Notes: generated from the sequence alone by a model not told the origin. A DNA stretch of 35,214 nucleotides from a virus (IMGVR_UViG_3300048580_000579:1-35214); one strand, 5' to 3'. Shown: positions 23,263 through 30,855, numbered from the stretch's first letter. Numbers and translations: made by a program.

Positions 23263-23323
23263 CCCTGCCAGACGGCTACGCAGGGAGGAAGGACTGAAGG
23301 CGCCCGCCGTCCATGAGGGCGCC
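23263..23323 (+). other. Two hairpins between FII and E
   Basis: CCCTGC (23263-23268) pairs with GCAGGG (23280-23285), and GGCGCCC (23299-23305) pairs with GGGCGCC (23317-23323). Neither has a T tract. They may lower read-through after the abundant tube gene or stabilise its mRNA. Confidence 0.5.
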
Positions 23324-23345
23324 CGTTGCAGACCAAGGAGACCCC

Positions 23346-23645
23346 ATGAACACCATCGCCCTGACCACGCCGCTCAAGCGCGGCGACAAGGACATCACCG
23401 AAATCATCCTGCGCGAACCCAATGCCGGCGCCCTGCGCGGCCTGTCGATCGGCGACGTCATCAACGCCAAGGTCGACGCCCTGATCGTCCTGGTACCGCG
23501 CATCAGCGAACCGAAGATCACCGAAGCCGAGATGCGCAGCATGAACCTGCGCGACCTCGCCATGCTGGCCGGGGGCATCTCCGATTTTTTCTTGACCGAG
23601 GCGGAGAAGACGACGGTCCGCGACTCCCTCTCCCAGACCGCGTAG
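23346..23645 (+). CDS. E: Tail assembly chaperone (P2 gpE family)
   Basis: The 99-residue protein starts at ATG 23346 with an AAGGAG site (MNTIALTTPLKRGDKDITEI). Its family assists tape-measure loading during tail assembly. The same reading frame contains a T TTT TTC slip site at 23585-23591, from which the longer gpE+E' product is made. Confidence 0.92.
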   Translation: MNTIALTTPLKRGDKDITEIILREPNAGALRGLSIGDVINAKVDALIVLVPRISEPKITEAEMRSMNLRDLAMLAGGISDFFLTEAEKTTVRDSLSQTA

Positions 23646-23776
23646 AAGAGTTCATGGCCGACATCGCCACCGTCTTCCACTGGTCGCCACGCGACATGGA
23701 CCCCATGCCGCTGACCGAACTGGCGGAATGGCGAGAGCGGGCACGGCAACGCAGCGAGGTAGGCGATGGCAAGTAG
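23346..23776 (+). CDS. E': gpE+E' fusion made by programmed -1 frameshift
   Basis: Translation in the E frame to 23591, followed by a -1 shift, reads on from 23591 in a frame open to the stop at 23774-23776. The added residues include EEFMADIATVFHWSPRDMDP and LTELAEWRERARQRSE, matching the P2 E' extension (a Phe-His-Trp motif followed by a Leu-Thr-Glu-Leu..Trp-Arg-Glu block). The fusion is about 143 residues. The heptamer T TTT TTC is in the right register. In P2 the equivalent slip site is T TTT TTG. E' has no start of its own in a good context and overlaps the T start by 11 bases. Confidence 0.88.
23585..23591 (+). promoter_or_regulatory. -1 ribosomal frameshift site (T TTT TTC)
   Basis: The heptamer fits the X XXY YYZ rule in the gpE frame (GAT TTT TTC). 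After shifting, the new frame is open for 61 codons and encodes an E'-like sequence. Confidence 0.85.
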
Positions 23777-25970
23777 CCTCGAACTCAAGGTCATCTTCGC
23801 CGCGGTCGACAAGTTCGTCCGCCCGGTCAAGGCCATCACCGGCGCCGCCGGCGAGGCCGCCCGGGCGCTGCGCGACAACACCGCGCGGATGAAGGAACTC
23901 AACCGCACCGTCGATCAGATCGACGCCTTCAAGAAAGCCGAGAAGGACGCGGCCATCGCCGCCAACACCTTCCACAAGAACCGGCGCGCGATCGAGGAAC
24001 TGCAGGCCGCAATGACTAAAGTCGGCGTGCCGACCAAGGCCATGTCCACCGAGATGGAACGCCTGACCCGGCGATCCGAAGAACTCAAGGACAAGCACCG
24101 CTCGCTGCTCAACACCGAGCAGGCCCTGTTCGAAAAGCTCAAGGCCGCCAAGGTCGACACCGGCAACCTCGCCGAGGCCCGCCGGCAGCTGGCCAGCGGT
24201 AGCGCCGAGGCGGCCAACCAGAGCCGCCGCCTGACCGCCGCACTGGAAGCCGAGAACCAGAAGATGAAGCGCCTGCGGGCCGCGCAGGCAGAACTCGCCA
24301 CCGCCCGCGAGAAGGCCGGCAAGATCGCCAGGGCCGGCGCCGGCATCACCGCCGCCGGGGCCGCCGTCGGCCTGCCGGTCGGCAAGTCGGTCAAGGACTT
24401 CGCCGACTTCGAAACCGCCATGCTCGGCGTCGCCCGCCAGATGGACGGCGCCCGCGACACCAACGGCAAGGTCACCAAGACCTACTGGGAGATGGCCGAC
24501 GCCATCAAGGCCATGTCGGAACGCCTGCCCGGATCGGCCAGCGACATCGCCAAGATCGTCGAAGGCGGTGCCCGCATGGGCATCCAGGGCAAGGCCAACC
24601 TGCTCGCCTTCGCCGAAACCACCGCCATCATGTCCAAGGCCTTCGACCTGCCGGTCGATCAGATCGGCGAGGACATCGGCAAGATCAGCCAGCTCTACAA
24701 GGTGCCGATCAAGGACATCAAGCAGCTAGGCGACACCATCAACTGGCTCGACGACAACGCGCTGGCCAAGGGCGGCGACATCATCGACGTCATGAAGCGC
24801 ATCGCCGGTACCGCCGACATGGCGAAGATGAACTTCAAGGAAGCCGCCGCGCTCGGCTCCACCTTCCTCAGCCTGGGCGCCAACAGCGAAGTCGCCGCCA
24901 GCGCCTCCAACGCGATGATCCGCGAACTGGCCGTCGCCAACATGCAGAGCAAGCGCTTCCAGGGCGGGCTGGCCATGCTCGGCCTCGACGGCAAGGCCGT
25001 GCAGTCCGGCATGGCCAAGGACGCCACCGGCACCATCATCATGGTCCTGGAGAAGATCAAGGCGCTCGCCGGCGACAAGCAGCTCGAAGCCGCCACCCGC
25101 CTGTTCGGCAAGGAATTCGGCGACGACGCCGCCAAGCTGGCCAGCAACCTCGACGAATACCGGCGCCAGCTGCAACTGGTCAATGACCAGAAAGCCTTCG
25201 GCTCCATGCAGCGCGAGGCCGACGCCTGGGGCGACACCGTCAACGCCCGCCTCGAAAACGCGCAGAACGCCTTCAACAACCTCTCCACCGACCTCGGCAA
25301 GCACCTCAAGCCGGCCATCGCCGACACGCTGGAAACCACGCTCGGCATGGTCCAGGCTGTGCGCAACTGGGCCGCCGAGCACCCGCAGCTATCCGCTGCC
25401 CTGATGACCGGCGCCAAGTGGCTGGCGCTCACGCTCTCCGTGGTCGGCGGGCTGACCATCGCCGCCGGCGCCTTCCTCGTCCCGCTCGCCGCCCTCAAGT
25501 TCTCGATGGTCACCCTGGGCATATCCGGCAGCGGCGCCTTCGGCATGATCGCCACCGCCATCCGCGTCGTCACCCTCGCCCTGGTCGGCAACCCCATCGG
25601 ACTGACCCTGACCGCCATCGCCACGGCAGCGACGCTGATCTACGCCAACTGGGACAAGATCGGGGCCTGGTTCTCCGGTCTGATCGACGGCATGATCGGC
25701 CGCATCGCCAAGCTCAAGGAAAACCTGCGCATCCTCTCCGGCGGCCTGCTCTTCGGCGACAGCGGCCAGACAGCCAAACAGACGACGACGCAAACCATCG
25801 CGGCCTCGCCAATCCTGCGCCCGAACGGTGCCAGCACCTACAACATCAACGTCGCCACCCAGCCCGGCGCCAACAACGCCGACCTCGCCCGCGAGATCCG
25901 CGCCGAAATGGAGCGCATCGACCGCGACAAGGCCGCCCGGGAACGCGGCCGGCTGCGCGATACGGAGTAA
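23766..25970 (+). CDS. T: Tail tape-measure protein (P2 gpT family)
   Basis: The 734-residue protein begins MASSLELKVIFAAVDKFVRP, a typical gpT start. A long coiled-coil part spans about residues 40-190. A TP901-type segment follows ('DFADFETAMLGVARQMDGAR', 'ALGSTFLSLGANSEVAASAS'), then hydrophobic segments at about 555-580 and 600-640. Length sets the tail length. It is somewhat shorter than P2 gpT (815), so the tail is predicted to be slightly shorter. Its start overlaps the E' end. Confidence 0.95.
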   Translation: MASSLELKVIFAAVDKFVRPVKAITGAAGEAARALRDNTARMKELNRTVDQIDAFKKAEKDAAIAANTFHKNRRAIEELQAAMTKVGVPTKAMSTEMERLTRRSEELKDKHRSLLNTEQALFEKLKAAKVDTGNLAEARRQLASGSAEAANQSRRLTAALEAENQKMKRLRAAQAELATAREKAGKIARAGAGITAAGAAVGLPVGKSVKDFADFETAMLGVARQMDGARDTNGKVTKTYWEMADAIKAMSERLPGSASDIAKIVEGGARMGIQGKANLLAFAETTAIMSKAFDLPVDQIGEDIGKISQLYKVPIKDIKQLGDTINWLDDNALAKGGDIIDVMKRIAGTADMAKMNFKEAAALGSTFLSLGANSEVAASASNAMIRELAVANMQSKRFQGGLAMLGLDGKAVQSGMAKDATGTIIMVLEKIKALAGDKQLEAATRLFGKEFGDDAAKLASNLDEYRRQLQLVNDQKAFGSMQREADAWGDTVNARLENAQNAFNNLSTDLGKHLKPAIADTLETTLGMVQAVRNWAAEHPQLSAALMTGAKWLALTLSVVGGLTIAAGAFLVPLAALKFSMVTLGISGSGAFGMIATAIRVVTLALVGNPIGLTLTAIATAATLIYANWDKIGAWFSGLIDGMIGRIAKLKENLRILSGGLLFGDSGQTAKQTTTQTIAASPILRPNGASTYNINVATQPGANNADLAREIRAEMERIDRDKAARERGRLRDTE

Positions 25971-25973
25971 CCC

Positions 25974-26432
25974 ATGTACGGCCTCCCCCAAGTCTCGATG
26001 ATGATGGCCCTCGGCTTCTTCGTCTTCGGCATGCGCACCGTCCCCTACCAGCAGCTGCAGCGCCAGGTCACCTGGCGTCACCCGTCCAACAGCGTCGTCG
26101 GCGGGCGGCCGCGCCGGCAGTTCGTCGGCCGGGGCGAAGAGAGCATCACGCTCTCCGGCGTCCTCTACCCCGAGATCACCGGCGGCAAGCTCAGCCTCTG
26201 CGCCCTCGAAGCGATGGCCGACGAAGGCCGGGCATGGCCGTTGATCGAAGGCACCGGCTGGCTCTACGGCCTGTTCGTGATCGAGGAAGTATCGACCACC
26301 CACGCCGAATTCTTCCCCGACGGCGCGCCGCGCAAGATCGAGTTCTCGCTCAAGATCAGCCGCGTCGACGACGAGCCCAACCTGCTCGGCACCCTCGGCA
26401 AGAAGCTGCTCAGCCTGCTCGACCTCAAGTGA
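25974..26432 (+). CDS. U: Tail terminator/assembly protein (P2 gpU family)
   Basis: The 152-residue protein has the gpU signature: MALGFFVFGMRTVPYQQLQR, then 'QVTWRHPSNSVVGGRPRRQF' and SITLSGVLYPEITGG. P2 gpU is an essential tail protein of similar size. It begins three bases after T and overlaps the start of D by four bases (GTGA). Confidence 0.95.
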   Translation: MYGLPQVSMMMALGFFVFGMRTVPYQQLQRQVTWRHPSNSVVGGRPRRQFVGRGEESITLSGVLYPEITGGKLSLCALEAMADEGRAWPLIEGTGWLYGLFVIEEVSTTHAEFFPDGAPRKIEFSLKISRVDDEPNLLGTLGKKLLSLLDLK

Positions 26433-27778
26433 TCGACACCCGCACCCTGACCGGCCAGGCGCCCTATCCCAAGGTCCTCGTCGATATCGCCGTCGACGGC
26501 GTCAGCCTCAACGCGATCATCCGCCCCCGCCTGATCCGCCTGACCCACACCGACAACCGCGGCTTCGAGGCCGACACCGTCGAAATCGAACTCGACGACA
26601 GCGACGGCGCGCTCGACCTGCCGACGCGCGGCGCCGAACTCTTCCTCGCCTTCGGCTGGCAGGGCGACAAGTCCGTCGCCAAGGGAATCTTCACCGTCGA
26701 TGAAGTCACCCACCAGGGCGCCCCCGACATCCTGATCGTCCGCGCCCGCGCCGCCGACCTGCGCGCAGGGCTGACCACCCAGCGCGAACGCTCCTGGCAC
26801 GCCATCACCCTCGGCGCCATCGTCCAGACCATCGCCATCGAGAACGGCCTCAAGTCCGTCGTCGGCCCGATCTACTTCGGCGTCGTCATCGACCACCTGG
26901 ACCAGACCAACGAATCCGCCGCCAACCTGCTGACCCGGCTGGCCAAGCAGCACGACGCCATCGCCACCGTCAAGGACGGCCGCCTGCTCTTCACCCCCGC
27001 CGGCGCCGGCGCCTCGGCCAGCGGCGTCCCCCTGCCCGTCGCCCGGATCACCCGCCAGAGCGGCGACCGCCACCAATTCACCGTCGCCGACCGCCAGACC
27101 TACAACGGCGTCCGCGCCCTCTACTACGACACCCAGCTGGCGGTGAAGGGCGAAGTCACCTGGGGCGACGTCGAAGACAGCGCCGAGCGCAACAAGCCGG
27201 TCAAGACGGCCGCCCCGGCCACCGGGCAGCATAAGCAATTGAACGGCACGCTGGCCAGCCGCGACAAGGCCCTGCGCGCCGCCCGCAAGGCCTGGAAAGC
27301 CATGTCCGGCAACAAGGCGCAGCGCGCCGCCTACGTCGGCGTCAAGGCCCACTACGACGACCGCAACCTCGGCGTCTCCGGCGACGTCACCTACGGCCGG
27401 GCCGACGACGAAAAGAAGAAGCAGGCCGCCAAGCGGCGCGCCGAACGCGACGCCGAAAAGATCGGCACCGCCAACGCCATCCCGGCCGGTGCCGACAACG
27501 TCAAGACCCTGCGCCATGTCTATTCCAGCCGGGCCAACGCCATCCGCGCCTCCCGCGCCGAATGGCGCCGCCTGCAGCGCGGCATGGCCAACTTCACCCT
27601 CACCCTGGCCTATGGCCGCCCCGAACTCTTCCCGGAAACCCCGGCCATCGTCACCGGCTTCAAACCACAGATCGACAACACCGACTGGATCATCACCCGC
27701 GTCGTCAATCAGATCGGCGACAACGGCTACACCCAGCAGCTGGAGTTCGAGATCAAGGCGACCGAGATCCCGGACTAA
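26429..27778 (+). CDS. D: Baseplate hub/late control protein D (P2 gpD family)
   Basis: From the GTG at 26429 the product is 449 residues. It begins with 'VDGVSLNAIIRPRLIRLTHT', 'GFEADTVEIELDDSDGALDL' and FLAFGWQGDKSVAKGIF, all typical of gpD. The fold is gp27/VgrG-like and forms the hub above the spike. The protein is about 60 residues longer than P2 gpD. The extra is a Lys/Ala-rich insertion around residues 250-370, not seen in the P2 protein. The GTG start overlaps the U stop and is the only reasonable one. Confidence 0.93.
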   Translation: MIDTRTLTGQAPYPKVLVDIAVDGVSLNAIIRPRLIRLTHTDNRGFEADTVEIELDDSDGALDLPTRGAELFLAFGWQGDKSVAKGIFTVDEVTHQGAPDILIVRARAADLRAGLTTQRERSWHAITLGAIVQTIAIENGLKSVVGPIYFGVVIDHLDQTNESAANLLTRLAKQHDAIATVKDGRLLFTPAGAGASASGVPLPVARITRQSGDRHQFTVADRQTYNGVRALYYDTQLAVKGEVTWGDVEDSAERNKPVKTAAPATGQHKQLNGTLASRDKALRAARKAWKAMSGNKAQRAAYVGVKAHYDDRNLGVSGDVTYGRADDEKKKQAAKRRAERDAEKIGTANAIPAGADNVKTLRHVYSSRANAIRASRAEWRRLQRGMANFTLTLAYGRPELFPETPAIVTGFKPQIDNTDWIITRVVNQIGDNGYTQQLEFEIKATEIPD

Positions 27779-27856
27779 GGATTTTCCCCCTGGGAGCAAC
27801 ACTGAAACGCCAATCCCAACCACCCGCCCTCCAGGGCAATTGATTGGAGCAAGACC

Positions 27857-28114
27857 ATGCTTGATAAAGTCGTCGCAAAGATGCAGTGCCACCACAATCA
27901 GCCGCAAGCCAACAGCGTTGAAGGCTTCCATACGCTGCGCCTCGGCGCGGTGTATGCCGGTTATGAGAAGGACAAGGAGAACGGTGAAAACGCCGTCTTC
28001 GGAAAATGGACGCCGATGGCCGAGTGCCAAATGTCCATCTGCAACCCGGCCGCGAATGAGTTCTTCAAGGAAGGCAAGAAGTACTACGTCACCTTCACCG
28101 AAGCCCCCGACTGA
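27857..28114 (+). CDS. Hypothetical protein after D
   Basis: The 85-residue protein begins at ATG 27857 behind a GGAG site. It has Cys, His and Tyr residues and a basic middle (KMQCHHNQPQ, VYAGYEKDKENGENAVFGKW), with no known motif. It lies 78 bases after D and just before the late terminator, so it is probably the last late gene. P2 has ogr at this position, but this protein lacks the four-Cys zinc finger. Function unknown. Confidence 0.7.
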   Translation: MLDKVVAKMQCHHNQPQANSVEGFHTLRLGAVYAGYEKDKENGENAVFGKWTPMAECQMSICNPAANEFFKEGKKYYVTFTEAPD

Positions 28115-28158
28115 TATCCACAGAAACCCTGGGTAACTCTGGGGATAACCCGAAAAAA

Positions 28159-28197
28159 AGCCCGGCCATCAATGCGATGCCGGGCTGTTTCATTTTT
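28159..28197. terminator. Bidirectional terminator, end of late operon and of the Arc-like gene
   Basis: An AGCCCGGC stem (28159-28166) pairs with GCCGGGCT (28179-28186), with a 12-base loop. On the plus strand a T-rich tract follows. On the minus strand a run of seven Ts follows, so it stops both converging transcripts. Confidence 0.85.
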
Positions 28198-28228
28198 GGG
28201 CGTTTTTTGGCGCCGACCGTAGCATTCG

Positions 28229-28441
28229 CTACCGCTCCTCCCGTATCGCCTCGATCAGCACCCGCGTCTGCTCGTCGAGCAAGGCCGCCACCGTCTCGCG
28301 GATACCCGGCTGAAAACTCGCCTCCAGCCGGACGACAATCTCGGCATTCAGCGAACGACCCTCGCGCTCGGCGGACTCCTTGAGGCGTTCGTAGAGGTCA
28401 TTCGGCAAGCGGAACTGCGATCTGAAGTGGTCGTTTTTCAT
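28229..28441 (-). CDS. Arc-like ribbon-helix-helix repressor
   Basis: The 70-residue protein has the Arc/MetJ fold in its first 50 residues: DHFRSQFRLPNDLYERLKES, then AEREGRSLNAEIVVRLEASF. The beta strand Arg-Ser-Gln-Phe-Arg-Leu contacts DNA in this family. A short helical tail follows. It is transcribed leftward, away from the small gene at 28576. The region between holds CATGACA/TGTCATG repeats that may be its operators. It may be a second regulator that works beside the XRE repressor at 28775. Confidence 0.85.
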   Translation of the reverse strand: MKNDHFRSQFRLPNDLYERLKESAEREGRSLNAEIVVRLEASFQPGIRETVAALLDEQTRVLIEAIREER

Positions 28442-28477
28442 GCCCGCCAGTTAAATTGAAACCGGCGGCCCGGGATA

Positions 28478-28579
28478 GTGACACGGCGTCACTACATGAC
28501 AGAGTGTTGAATAGTTCCTGTGTCATGAAAAAATATGCAAATATGGTTTCGCTCTTTGTCAAAAACCATAACGTCATGA
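28478..28579 (+). promoter_or_regulatory. Control region with promoter and inverted repeats
   Basis: A TTGAAT (28507-28512), 18 bases, AAATAT (28531-28536) promoter candidate faces right. CATGACA (28495-28501) and TGTCATG (28521-28527) form an inverted pair around the -35. GTGAC/GTCAC (28478-28482, 28488-28492) and CGTCATGA (28572-28579) lie nearby. These are probable operators, most likely for the Arc-like protein next door. Confidence 0.5.
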
Positions 28580-28770
28580 AAAATAATATTGATATTGAGG
28601 CAGCGCTTGACGCAGCAACCAACCTTTCCGGCGTGATCGAGCACCTCGGCTCAGTGCATGCCGCGCTGGCGGCGAAAGACAATTATGGACGGGAGCATGC
28701 CGCCCTCGCTGCCACGTTCTCGGTACTCCTCACCCAGGCCGAACGCCTGATGGAGCTGCTCACGCAGTAA
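28576..28770 (+). CDS. Small hypothetical protein between the two regulators
   Basis: From ATG 28576 the product is 64 residues: KNNIDIEAALDAATNLSGVI, then a helical Ala-rich part ending AERLMELLTQ. It is helical and has no known motif. The start is uncertain. ATGs at 28525 and 28546 are in frame, but the proposed promoter puts the RNA start near 28543, which favours 28576. The gene faces the repressor gene tail to tail, four bases apart. Function unknown. Confidence 0.55.
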   Translation: MKNNIDIEAALDAATNLSGVIEHLGSVHAALAAKDNYGREHAALAATFSVLLTQAERLMELLTQ

Positions 28771-28774
28771 ACGA

Positions 28775-29134
28775 TCAAGCGCCGCTGAGTCGCTTGGCCA
28801 GCGCGATCAACATCTCTGCATCGGATTCGTTTAGCTGCAGCTTGGAAATCGCAGCGGCGGCGGTATCCCGCGGCAGGTAGGAAGCCATCGGCTGGTGAAC
28901 AGAGAGGGGCAGCCTTTGCCCGGTGATGATGTAAACCACATCGCCGCCATGCGTCATCAGCTCAGCAAGCTGATCGGCGCGAGGGGAAGTTTTGTCCTCT
29001 TCGTAATACCGGATCACCTTGCGGTCGACACTCATTACCTCGCCCATATCGGGCTGCGAAAGGCCGAGGCGGACGCGCTCCTCCCTCAATCTCGATCCGA
29101 TTGATGACTTTTCTTCCCTGCTGTCTGTTGACAT
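28775..29134 (-). CDS. XRE-family phage repressor
   Basis: The 119-residue protein has one helix-turn-helix at about residues 13-65 (RLREERVRLGLSQPDMGEVM, then SVDRKVIRYYEEDKTSPRAD). It has no S24 peptidase domain, so RecA-driven self-cleavage is unlikely. This is like P2 C, and induction by an antirepressor such as the AntA protein at 1527 would make sense. The start lies inside the -35 of the rightward early promoter, so repressor and early genes are divergent and close. Confidence 0.85.
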   Translation of the reverse strand: MSTDSREEKSSIGSRLREERVRLGLSQPDMGEVMSVDRKVIRYYEEDKTSPRADQLAELMTHGGDVVYIITGQRLPLSVHQPMASYLPRDTAAAAISKLQLNESDAEMLIALAKRLSGA

Positions 29135-29166
29135 GGGTATTTTTCACCCCTATAGTGTGTAACACT
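29128..29166 (+). promoter_or_regulatory. Strong rightward early promoter with palindromic operator
   Basis: TTGACA (29128-29133), 17 bases, TATAGT (29151-29156) is a near-consensus sigma-70 promoter. A 13-bp palindrome (AGTGT-GTA-ACACT, 29154-29166) overlaps the -10 and start region. A repressor bound there would block it. The neighbouring XRE protein is the likely ligand. Confidence 0.8.
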
Positions 29167-29189
29167 TACTCTCAGACAGCATCATCCAC

Positions 29190-29462
29190 ATGGAACCAAT
29201 CAAGCGCAACCCTGACGGACTCGCAACGCAGAAGCCCATTGCGTTGCGCCTCATGCCCGAGGAGCTGGCGAACGCCAAGCGCGTTTCGCAAGAATCCAAC
29301 GTCTCCATGTCCCGCCTTGCCCGCGAAGCCTTCCTGAAAGGCCTTCCCCTAGTGTCCTCCTCTGCTGCCGCCCCATCCCCCACCCCCACCCGCCGGGCGG
29401 CAGACTTCACCGGCGGGGAGGCTTCGGCCTCCCCCGCTGGCCTTTCCTTGAAGACAGCATAG
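29190..29462 (+). CDS. Ribbon-helix-helix type early protein (Cox/Cro position)
   Basis: The 90-residue protein is the first gene behind the early promoter. Residues 10-52 have a ribbon-helix-helix style: KPIALRLMPEELANAKRVSQ followed by ESNVSMSRLAREAFLKGLPL. The rest is Ser/Ala/Pro-rich and probably unstructured. Position equals P2 Cox, the antagonist of repressor C and excision factor. Such a role is possible but not shown by the sequence. There is no good ribosome site before the ATG. Confidence 0.7.
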   Translation: MEPIKRNPDGLATQKPIALRLMPEELANAKRVSQESNVSMSRLAREAFLKGLPLVSSSAAAPSPTPTRRAADFTGGEASASPAGLSLKTA

Positions 29463-29476
29463 GCAAGGGAACAAAA

Positions 29477-30058
29477 ATGGTCATGCAGCGCGCAACGCAC
29501 CCCAGCCCCATCGCCATCGTCAGCGACCACGTCGAAGCCTGGCGCCGGGACAACCGATGGTCCCGCGAGACCGTCGCCGACCAGATCGTCCAGACCCATA
29601 TCCGTATCGGCGGCCAGGCCTTCACCGGCATCGCCTTCGAGCCGCCGACCACCGACACCTTCGAGCGCATGCGGGTCAATGCCGACCGCGTCTTCCGCTG
29701 GCTGGACGACACCACCAAGGACAGGAACCTCCTCCCCTTCAACTTCATATGGTCGGTGATTGCCGCCCTGCCGGAAGATCGCCGCGTCCTTCTGGTCAAT
29801 GACCTGCTCGCCCCGGTCAACCTGCACGTTGCCGGCACCGTCGACGGCGATGCCGAGGTGACCCACGCCGAGATCGTCGAAGTCTTCCAGGCCATCGTTG
29901 AACACGGCGCCCAGGCCAACATCGCCGCCAGCCAGTTGATCGACGGCGTCCATGCCGGCGAGGCAGAACACGCCGAGAAGAAGCTCGGCCTGATGGCCGC
30001 CACCGTCCAGCGCGGCCGCGGCCTGATGGCCCGCCTGATGAAGCGGAGGAAGTCATGA
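29477..30058 (+). CDS. YdaT-like early phage protein
   Basis: The 193-residue protein has the pattern of the YdaT family (PF06254): ASP-rich start 'HPSPIAIVSDHVEAWRRDNR', a HTH-like 'WSRETVADQIVQTHI', the block RMRVNADRVFRWLDDTTKD, then 'LLPFNFIWSVIAALPEDRRV' and a basic C-terminal tail (RGRGLMARLMKRRKS). YdaT of the Rac prophage is a lambda CII-like regulator whose expression affects cell division. Members in beta-proteobacterial prophages commonly sit in the early region. Its stop overlaps the Ogr-like gene (ATGA). Confidence 0.65.
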   Translation: MVMQRATHPSPIAIVSDHVEAWRRDNRWSRETVADQIVQTHIRIGGQAFTGIAFEPPTTDTFERMRVNADRVFRWLDDTTKDRNLLPFNFIWSVIAALPEDRRVLLVNDLLAPVNLHVAGTVDGDAEVTHAEIVEVFQAIVEHGAQANIAASQLIDGVHAGEAEHAEKKLGLMAATVQRGRGLMARLMKRRKS

Positions 30059-30357
30059 GCGAATTCAATCAATGGCGGGTCGCCTGCCCGCACTGCGGCG
30101 AAACCTCCACGGTGCGCAGCTCCAAGCAGATGTGCGACACCGTCCGCGAAGCCACCGTCACCTGCGACAACCCCCTATGCATGCACAGCTGGGTTGCCCA
30201 GCTCGTCGCCGTCCGCACCATCGCGCCGTCCATCAACCCCAAGCCCGGCGTCTATATCCCCCTCTCCCAGCGCTCGCCAGCCGCGATACAGCAGGCGGCC
30301 AGCGCCCAAATGGAGCTTGGCATGGAACACCCGCCACCCCGCCTGGCCACCGGCTGA
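30055..30357 (+). CDS. Ogr/Delta-type zinc-finger late-gene activator
   Basis: The 100-residue protein has the Ogr/Delta signature in its N-terminal 55 residues: Cys11-X2-Cys14-X22-Cys37-X4-Cys42, exactly the spacing of P2 Ogr. A 'HSWVAQLVAVRTIAPSINPK' segment follows. Ogr proteins bind upstream of late promoters and recruit RNA polymerase through its alpha subunit. In P2 the gene sits beyond D; here it lies in the early operon, so late expression follows early transcription directly. The C-terminal half is Pro-rich. Its likely sites are the 19-bp dyads upstream of P/O, V and L. Confidence 0.9.
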   Translation: MSEFNQWRVACPHCGETSTVRSSKQMCDTVREATVTCDNPLCMHSWVAQLVAVRTIAPSINPKPGVYIPLSQRSPAAIQQAASAQMELGMEHPPPRLATG

Positions 30358-30391
30358 CGCCCTAGCCCCCCACCCATGAACCACCCGCCGA

Positions 30392-30423
30392 CGTGCTGGA
30401 AACAGCACGCAGGGACTTTTTTT
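30392..30423 (+). terminator. Weak terminator or attenuator after the Ogr-like gene
   Basis: A 7-bp stem (30392-30398 with 30403-30409) closed by a GAAA tetraloop is followed after seven bases by seven Ts (30417-30423). The gap before the T run is long for a strict terminator, so partial termination is more likely. Confidence 0.45.
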
Positions 30424-30443
30424 GCCCAAAAACCGAGACAGCC

Positions 30444-30635
30444 ATGCCGAAACAACCTGCTGACTACCTGAAAGAAGCGCGCCAAATAGCCCGCGCCGCC
30501 GGCATCTATTTCGTCGAAATAGGGGCGGCGTTCAAGGTCTATCGCAAAACAACGACCCGCCCGGTTTATCTGGGCATGCGCAGCGATGCCGCGGCCCTCT
30601 GCTCGCTGGTCAAGCGCTGCGCGAGGACCGCGTGA
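30444..30635 (+). CDS. Small hypothetical early protein
   Basis: The 63-residue basic protein starts at ATG 30444 (MPKQPADYLKEARQIARAAG) and ends overlapping the next start. It contains a likely helix followed by a short beta segment (FVEIGAAFKVYRKTTTRPVY). No family is recognised. It follows the possible attenuator and leads into the replication genes. Confidence 0.6.
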   Translation: MPKQPADYLKEARQIARAAGIYFVEIGAAFKVYRKTTTRPVYLGMRSDAAALCSLVKRCARTA

Positions 30636-30853
30636 TGGCCGTCAAGTTGATCATGCGCACCAGCTGCGATGAGTTCATCGACTTCATCCGCAACGCCGAC
30701 GAGCGCGCCGCATGGGATGCCATCGGCGACGCCGCCCTGGTCGTCACCTGGTACCGGACAGGATCTGAACAGCGCGCCACTCTCAATCGCACCATCGACC
30801 TCGCACTGAAGGCCTACGAACAGACCTTCGGCCAACCCTGGCTGCCCTTCTGA
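30635..30853 (+). CDS. Small hypothetical early protein
   Basis: The 72-residue protein starts at ATG 30635, overlapping the previous stop (TGATG); a GTG three bases upstream is also in frame. It has mixed helices with RTSCDEFIDFIRNADERAAW and ends QTFGQPWLPF. No motif is recognised. It lies three bases before the replication gene. Confidence 0.6.
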   Translation: MAVKLIMRTSCDEFIDFIRNADERAAWDAIGDAALVVTWYRTGSEQRATLNRTIDLALKAYEQTFGQPWLPF

Positions 30854-30855
30854 CC

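Noticed and set aside
26264-28030. 588-codon antisense ORF over gpD
   Set aside because: It is the shadow of gpD and the gene after it, both supported by family matches or a ribosome site.
28456-28575. TTG or early ATG start for the gene at 28576
   Set aside because: The upstream codons lie in promoter- and operator-like DNA without a ribosome site; the proposed transcription start falls after 28525.
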